DNA from: JACCVL01 sp963695375
GTDB lineage: Bacteria > Actinomycetota > Actinomycetes > Propionibacteriales > Nocardioidaceae
Reading direction: 5' to 3'
DNA length: 64,000 nt
NCBI GenBank assembly: GCA_963695375.1
Contig: OY968767.1
Location: 744,001 to 808,000 of the forward strand
Below are positions 59,680-64,000 of this stretch, in pieces (within the stretch, counting starts at the first letter, position 1; each line of letters begins with the position of its first letter). A program made the position numbers and the translations under genes. The notes below the pieces were generated by a model. That model had not been told where the DNA came from and did no database searches. It saw nothing but the letters and a program-made list of their open reading frames with translations.

Positions 59680-60613
59680 CCTGCAGCTTGCGGTAGGCGT
59701 AGCCCTGGGCGATGAAGATGACCGGGACGGCCACCAGCAGGCCGATCCCGCACAGGATGGCACCGACCACGTAGGCGACGATCGCGGCGAGGAAGAAGCC
59801 GATCATCGTGCCGAGGTTCTGGTTGACCAGCGTGAAGCTCGCCTTGACGGCGTCCATCGCCCCCATCTGCTTGTCCACGATGAACCACACGTAGAACTGC
59901 GAGAAGAAGATGACGATCAGGCCCGGGACGAAGCAGAGCAGGGTGCCGACACCGGCCGCGACGCCGACGATCAGGCTGGCGACGATCACGGCGCCGATGT
60001 TGTCGAACGTGAACATCGTGCCGACGCTGATCGGCCGCCCGTAGGTGATGCCGAGAACCCCGCGGGCGATGCCGGCCTGCATGACGGCGGACAACACGGT
60101 GATCAGCACCGCGAACAGGGCGCCGACGACCAGGAGCATCGCGAACCCGCCGCCGCTGGTCTCGTAACCGACGATGACGCCGTCCTGCGTGATCGGCTCG
60201 GTCGAGGCGGTCGCCAGCCCACCGATGGTGAAGAAGAAGATGAGCTCGATCACCGCGATGATCGCGATATAGGCCAGCGCAGCCAGCAGGATCGTGCCGA
60301 CGTTGGCCTGGAACTTCTGCCAGCCGTAGTTGAACGCGTCGCCGACGCTGAACGAACCGCTGCCCTGCGCCGGCGGGTAACCGCCACCGGGCCCACCGGG
60401 GCCGGCGGGCGGGTAGCCACCGCCGGGTGGTGGTGGCGGCGGGGTGCCCCCGCCGTAGGCGGGTGGCGGCGCGTCCGAACCGTAGGCCGGGGGCTGCTCC
60501 GGCTGCGACCCGTACGCCGGCGGCTGCGCCTCCGAGCCGTACGACGGCGGTGGGGAGCCGCCGGGCTCGGGCGGCTGCGGGTCCTGGCCCTCGGGCGGAC
60601 GGTCGTAGCTCAT
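59660..60613 (-). CDS. Membrane protein with Pro/Tyr-rich N-terminal tail (DUF975-like glycerophosphoryl-type fold)
   Basis: A 317-residue protein. The first ~90 residues are disordered, with PPxYGS repeats (SYGSEAQPPAYGSQPEQPP) and glycine runs. The membrane part begins FSVGDAFNYGWQKFQANVGT, IGRGVLG-type sequence (ARGVLGITYGRPISVGTMF) and has six hydrophobic segments, the pattern of DUF975/GlpM-like integral proteins. Function is unknown. ATG 60613 is clear. It probably forms an operon with the DUF2510 gene downstream. Confidence 0.78.
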   Translation of the reverse strand: MSYDRPPEGQDPQPPEPGGSPPPSYGSEAQPPAYGSQPEQPPAYGSDAPPPAYGGGTPPPPPPGGGYPPAGPGGPGGGYPPAQGSGSFSVGDAFNYGWQKFQANVGTILLAALAYIAIIAVIELIFFFTIGGLATASTEPITQDGVIVGYETSGGGFAMLLVVGALFAVLITVLSAVMQAGIARGVLGITYGRPISVGTMFTFDNIGAVIVASLIVGVAAGVGTLLCFVPGLIVIFFSQFYVWFIVDKQMGAMDAVKASFTLVNQNLGTMIGFFLAAIVAYVVGAILCGIGLLVAVPVIFIAQGYAYRKLQGEAVAA

Positions 60614-60766
60614 GGGACACCCCTGGCTCGGGACGCCTCGGGCGAGGCGTGGCGGCTCTGGACGCGGCCATGCTGGCAGAACGGCTGGGTCCCATGTGGC
60701 CCACGACACGCTTGTGGCCGAACGGCCGATCCTGCCGACGCCGGGGCGCTGCGGGAGGATGGCCCT

Positions 60767-61175
60767 GTGCCGACCTCCTCCGCCGTCCAGCGCCTCGCGG
60801 GACCGGCGGTCTTCGGGGCGCTCGGGCTGACGGCCGCGGCGGGCCTCACCCTGCTCGGGCCGCAGCGGATGGTGCCCCTGCGGTGTCCGCTCCTCGCGCT
60901 CACCGGGCTCGACTGCCCGCTCTGCGGTGGCACCCGGTCCACGGCAGCCCTCGTCCGCGGCGACCTCGCCGCGGCGATCGACCTCAACGTGCTCACCACC
61001 GTCGGCATCGTGGTGCTGACCGGAGTGTGGGGCGCGTGGCTCGCTGACCCGCATCCGGGGCCGCAGCCTGGACTGGGTGCCGTCGGCCTCGGTCTGGCGG
61101 GCGGTGGTCGTCGTCGCCCTGGTGTTCACGGTGCTGCGGAACCTGCCCGGCCCCTGGGCGGTCCTCGCCCCGTGA
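60767..61175 (+). pseudogene. DUF2752 membrane protein, frameshifted
   Basis: From GTG 60767 the frame reads LTLLGPQRMVPLRCPLLALT, GLDCPLCGGTRSTAALVRGD and DLNVLTTVGIVVLTGVWGAW. The CPLCGGTRS motif and three hydrophobic segments define DUF2752. The expected last helix is in another frame: SLDWVPSASVWRAVVVVALV, FTVLRNLPGPWAVLAP, ending at TGA 61173-61175. The change is near 61043 (CTCGCTGACC, where GCGC would be expected). It is either a real two-base loss or an error. Repaired length ~136 residues. Confidence 0.7.
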
Positions 61176-62021
61176 CCGCAGTCGGCGCGCTCCGTACGCT
61201 TGAGCAGGTGGACCTGCTCGGCACCTACGTCGCGGCGTGGCGCGAGTCCTGCGAGCGGGTCCTGGCCTTGTGTGCGCGGCTGCGGGCGGATGACTGGCAG
61301 CGTCCGACCGACCTGCCGGGCTGGTCGGTCCATGACGTGGTGGCGCACCTCGCCGACGTCGAGACCCGCCTCACCGGTGCCGAACCGGGTCCGGAGGACG
61401 GCCTCCCGACCGACGGGAGGCGCCGCGAGGTCCCCCCGGAGTGGACCCAGCGCGGTGTCGACGCCCGCCGCGACACGTCCGGGCGAGCGCTGGTCCAGGA
61501 GCTCGCCGACGCCGTGCACCGGCGGGCGCGTCAGCTGGCCACCGAGCAGCCTCACCCGAGCGGCCAGCCCCCGACCACGCCGGCCGGGCTGGACTGGGAC
61601 TGGCAGACCCTGCTCCGCAACCGCGCCATCGACATGTGGGTGCACGAGCAGGACCTCCGGCGAGCCGTCGACGCCCCGGGCGGCATCACGGCGTCCACGG
61701 CGACCGATCACGGTGCGGTCCTTCGCCGCCGCCTTGCCGTTCGTGCTGGGCAAGCGGGTGGCTCCGCCGCCGGGCACCGTCGTCGGCTGGGACGTCCACG
61801 GCCCGGTCCCGCTCGAGGTGGTGCTCACCGTCGGCGAGGACGGCCGCGCCCGCCCGCTGGAGGACCGTCCGCCCGCCGAGGCCACCCGGCTGCGGATGGA
61901 CACCGAGACCTTCGCCCTGCTCGGGGCGGGACGGCGCGCGGTGGACTCCGTCGCGCTGGAGATCGCCGGCGACCGAGCGCTCGGCCGCCGGGTCGCCGCG
62001 GCGATGGCGGTGACGCCATGA
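61172..62021 (+). pseudogene. Maleylpyruvate isomerase-like (mycothiol-dependent, TIGR03083) protein, frameshifted
   Basis: The N-terminal half (YVAAWRESCERVLALCARLR, TDLPGWSVHDVVAHLADVET, LLRNRAIDMWVHEQDLRRAV) is the DinB/MDMPI fold with its metal histidines. The C-terminal half (SFAAALPFVLGKRVAPPPGT, LRMDTETFALLGAGRRAVDS) is in the next frame, ending at 62021. One base near 61711 (CACGGTGCGG) separates them. The start is GTG 61172, overlapping the DUF2752 stop, or GTG 61208. Repaired, it is a ~283-residue protein. Its stop overlaps the SDR start. Confidence 0.72.
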
Positions 62022-62953
62022 GCTGGTCTCCGGACGACATCCCGGACCTCGCCGGCCGCTGGGCCCTGGTCACCGGAGCCAGCAGCGGTCTCGGCCACCA
62101 CGTCACGAAGGAGCTGGCCCGGGCCGGCGCCGGCGTGCTGATGGCCGGGCGCGACCCGGCCCGGCTGGCGGCGAGTACGGCGGAGGTGCGCGACCAGGTC
62201 CCGCACGCCGAGTTGCGCGAGGTCCGGCTCGACCTGGCCGACCTGGCCGACGTCCGCCGGTGCGCGGAGATCGTGCTGGACGCGCACGAGCACCTCGACC
62301 TGCTGGTCGCCAACGCCGGCGTGATGGCGACGCCGCATCGGCAGACGGTCGACGGCTTCGAGCTGCAGATCGGCACGAACCACGTGGGCCACTTCGCCCT
62401 GACCGGGCTGCTGCTGCCGGCCCTGCTCGCCTCGCCGCACGGCGCTCGGGTGGTGGTGACCTCGTCCGTGGGCCACCGCATCGTGAGCGGCATCGACCTG
62501 CGCAGCCTGGTGCCCGGTGCCGACGACCGCCCCTACCGACGGTGGCGGGCCTACGGCGAGTCCAAGCTCGCGAACCTGCTGTTCATGCTGGAGCTGGAGC
62601 GTCGGTCCGCGGCCGCCGACCTGGCGCTGGTGAGCGTGGCCGCGCATCCCGGCTACGCCTCCACCGACCTGCAGTCCACCGGCCCGGAGCTGGGCGGTGC
62701 GACGCTCGGGTCACGGTTGATGGCGGTGACGAACCGGTTCGTCGCCCAGTCCGCCGAGCGCGGGGCATGGCCGCTCCTGCTGGCCGCGACCCAGCTCGGA
62801 CTGCCGGGGGGCTCGTACGTCGGTCCCGGCGGACCGGCCGAGGCGTGGGGGCGACCCCGCCTGGTGGGGATGTCGGCGGCGGCGAGCGACCCCGCCCTGG
62901 CCCGGGCGCTGTGGGAGGCCAGCGAGTCGGCCACCGGCGTCAGCTGGCCCTGA
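62018..62953 (+). CDS. Short-chain dehydrogenase/reductase
   Basis: A 311-residue classical SDR. VTGASSGLGHHVTKELARAG is the cofactor motif, LDLLVANAGVM the NAG motif, VVVTSSVGHRIVS carries the catalytic Ser, and YGESKLANLL the YxxxK pair. The pattern resembles retinol-dehydrogenase/WW-oxidoreductase-like SDRs, which use NADP(H). The ATG overlaps the preceding stop (ATGA), so it belongs to the operon starting at 60767. Substrate unknown. Confidence 0.9.
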   Translation: MSWSPDDIPDLAGRWALVTGASSGLGHHVTKELARAGAGVLMAGRDPARLAASTAEVRDQVPHAELREVRLDLADLADVRRCAEIVLDAHEHLDLLVANAGVMATPHRQTVDGFELQIGTNHVGHFALTGLLLPALLASPHGARVVVTSSVGHRIVSGIDLRSLVPGADDRPYRRWRAYGESKLANLLFMLELERRSAAADLALVSVAAHPGYASTDLQSTGPELGGATLGSRLMAVTNRFVAQSAERGAWPLLLAATQLGLPGGSYVGPGGPAEAWGRPRLVGMSAAASDPALARALWEASESATGVSWP

Positions 62954-62996
62954 CCCCCGCCACCCCCACCCCCAGCCCCGCCCCGCCAGCCCAGCC

Positions 62997-63018
62997 CACG
63001 ATCCGCGACTTTTGCAGG
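62997..63018. repeat. Second copy of the CACGATCCGCGACTTTTGCA element (single arm)
   Basis: 22 bases identical to 4366-4387. No inverted partner follows here. Like the first copy it lies between convergent genes (SDR and paaN). Confidence 0.85.
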
Positions 63019-63053
63019 TGCCGGACCGGTGCGGTGCGAGCCGGACCGCCGGG

Positions 63054-64000
63054 TCAGATCGGGCGGCGGGACTGCACGATGCGGAACCGACCGGCCACGT
63101 AGGCACCATCGGTGTAGGACGCGGTCGCGGCGGGGTTCGCCCCGGTGCCGTGGAAGTCGCTGAACGCCGCGGACTGGTTGACGAAGACCGACCCGGTGAG
63201 GTTCTCGCTCAGCGCCACCCCCGCGTCCAGCGCGGCCGAGCGGGCGACCGCCAGCATCTCCGGGTCGGTGCAGTAGACCGCAGCCGTCATCGCTCCAGCG
63301 GCCTGCACCGTGCGCACGAACGTCTGCACCGACTCCGTCGTCGTGTCCGTGCCGATCAGGTACGACACCGGACCGAAGCACTCCTCGGCGTAGACCTCCC
63401 GGTCCGCCACGGACAGACCCAGCAGCAGCGGGGTCCGCACCCGGGCCTCCGGCCAGGCGGGATGCGCGATCGCGCGGGAGGCGACCAGCACCCGGCCGCG
63501 CTCCGGGGCTCGCTCGAGCCGCTCCAGCACCCGGTCGTCGACGACCGCGCCGAGGATCTCCACGCCCCGCTTGTCGTCGCCGAGCAGCGTGTCGAGGGCG
63601 GCACCGATCCCGGCCGCGACCTCGTCGTAGGACTTGTGCCCCTGGTCGGTGTCGATGCCGTCCCGCGGGACGTACAGGTTCTGCGGCGCGGTGCACATCT
63701 GCCCGGTGTAGAGAGCCAGCGAGAACGCGAGGTTCCCGCACATGCCGGCGAAGTCGTCGGTGGAGTCGATGACCACGGTGTTGACGCCGGTCTTCTCGGT
63801 GAAGACGGTCGCCTGGGTGGCGTGCTGCTCGAGCCACTCCCCGAAGACGCTCGACCCGGTGAAGTCCACCAGCCGGACCTCCGGCCGCACCGCCAGGTCG
63901 GCGGCCAGCCGGTCACCGTCCGCCTCGGCGGCCAGCAGCGCCAGGTCGGGGTCGAAGCCCGCCTCGGCCAGCACCTCCCGACAGGCCTCGACCGTCATCG
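63054..64000 (-). CDS. paaN: PaaN-type phenylacetate-degradation aldehyde dehydrogenase, C-terminal part
   Basis: The last ~315 residues of a protein whose start lies beyond the window. VRLVDFTGSSVFGEWLEQHA (cofactor loop), TGQMCTAPQNLYVPRD (catalytic Cys), EECFGPVSYLIGTDTT (C-terminal signature) and NQSAAFSDFHGTGANPAATA place it in the aldehyde dehydrogenase superfamily, PaaN/PaaZ branch. PaaN-type proteins oxidise the ring-cleavage semialdehyde of the phenylacetyl-CoA pathway. Other paa genes would be expected to the right. Confidence 0.85.
   Translation of the reverse strand, partial: MTVEACREVLAEAGFDPDLALLAAEADGDRLAADLAVRPEVRLVDFTGSSVFGEWLEQHATQATVFTEKTGVNTVVIDSTDDFAGMCGNLAFSLALYTGQMCTAPQNLYVPRDGIDTDQGHKSYDEVAAGIGAALDTLLGDDKRGVEILGAVVDDRVLERLERAPERGRVLVASRAIAHPAWPEARVRTPLLLGLSVADREVYAEECFGPVSYLIGTDTTTESVQTFVRTVQAAGAMTAAVYCTDPEMLAVARSAALDAGVALSENLTGSVFVNQSAAFSDFHGTGANPAATASYTDGAYVAGRFRIVQSRRPI

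Noticed and set aside
59360..62953. A plus-strand frame of nearly 1,200 codons read as one protein
   Set aside because: It runs through antisense of two membrane/DUF2510 genes, then DUF2752, the isomerase N-terminus and the SDR in the same frame. Stop-free only because of base composition and two frameshifts.

Overview
The window looks like the chromosome of a high-GC actinobacterium. The evidence is strong G/C third-position bias, many GTG starts, GTGA/ATGA stop-start overlaps, HspR with HAIR operators, a fused ArsR/ArsI arsenic pair, DUF2510/DUF3151/DUF6458 proteins and an EtfD-like iron-sulfur reductase. Gene order around fba, dedA, an RNA methyltransferase, pyrE, clpB and hspR-dnaJ-grpE-dnaK resembles the neighbourhood known in Mycobacterium tuberculosis, but the rest of the content points to a Geodermatophilaceae-like organism (Blastococcus/Modestobacter/Geodermatophilus). 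That family call is inference.

Layout. 1-6.3 kb: end of a DUF3151 gene, class II aldolase, a CoA-disulfide-reductase-like flavoenzyme, a SpoU methyltransferase, DedA, pyrE and a DapC-like aminotransferase. 6.3-15 kb: a low-complexity membrane protein, then the heat-shock block clpB, a lipoprotein, hspR, dnaJ, grpE, dnaK, with HAIR sites before clpB and dnaK. 15-19.1 kb: a thiamine ABC transporter (thiB-thiP-thiQ) under a TPP riboswitch. 19.1-28.9 kb: arsR/arsI, an M20 amidohydrolase and hutH (histidine degradation), a nitroreductase, an EtfD-like reductase, a ribbon-helix-helix protein, a DUF4097 protein with a 53-residue partner, and dcd.

29.0-34.4 kb: a genomic island inserted in the 3' end of a tRNA-Gly(CCC) gene, bounded by a perfect 41-bp direct repeat. 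It holds a broken excisionase-like gene, a tightly overlapping set of small phage-type ORFs, three minus-strand nuclease genes (a DUF91/NucS-like PD-(D/E)XK protein, a two-part restriction-type PD-(D/E)XK protein and an HNH endonuclease) and decayed ORFs. No integrase was seen. This is the accessory part of the window and the best candidate for an undescribed defence cassette.

34.4-49.3 kb: a lipoprotein, a frameshifted quinone-oxidoreductase-like gene, a LysR regulator, a persulfide sensor/persulfide dioxygenase pair (cstR-cstB), a PAS-GGDEF-EAL protein with a degenerate GGDEF motif, two tandem M4 metalloproteases with CUB-like tails, an SRPBCC protein, and a large acyl-CoA dehydrogenase behind a TetR-type palindrome. 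49.3-64 kb: a phosphoesterase, an ECF42-type sigma factor with its YCII partner, a four-gene sugar-type ABC transporter, a secreted BNR/sortilin-like protein, DUF2510 and membrane proteins, two more single-frameshift genes, an SDR and the C-terminal part of paaN.

Two families of dispersed intergenic hairpin repeats and three clean single-site frameshifts in otherwise conserved genes are also present. The frameshifts may be assembly errors. No rRNA genes or CRISPR arrays were seen.
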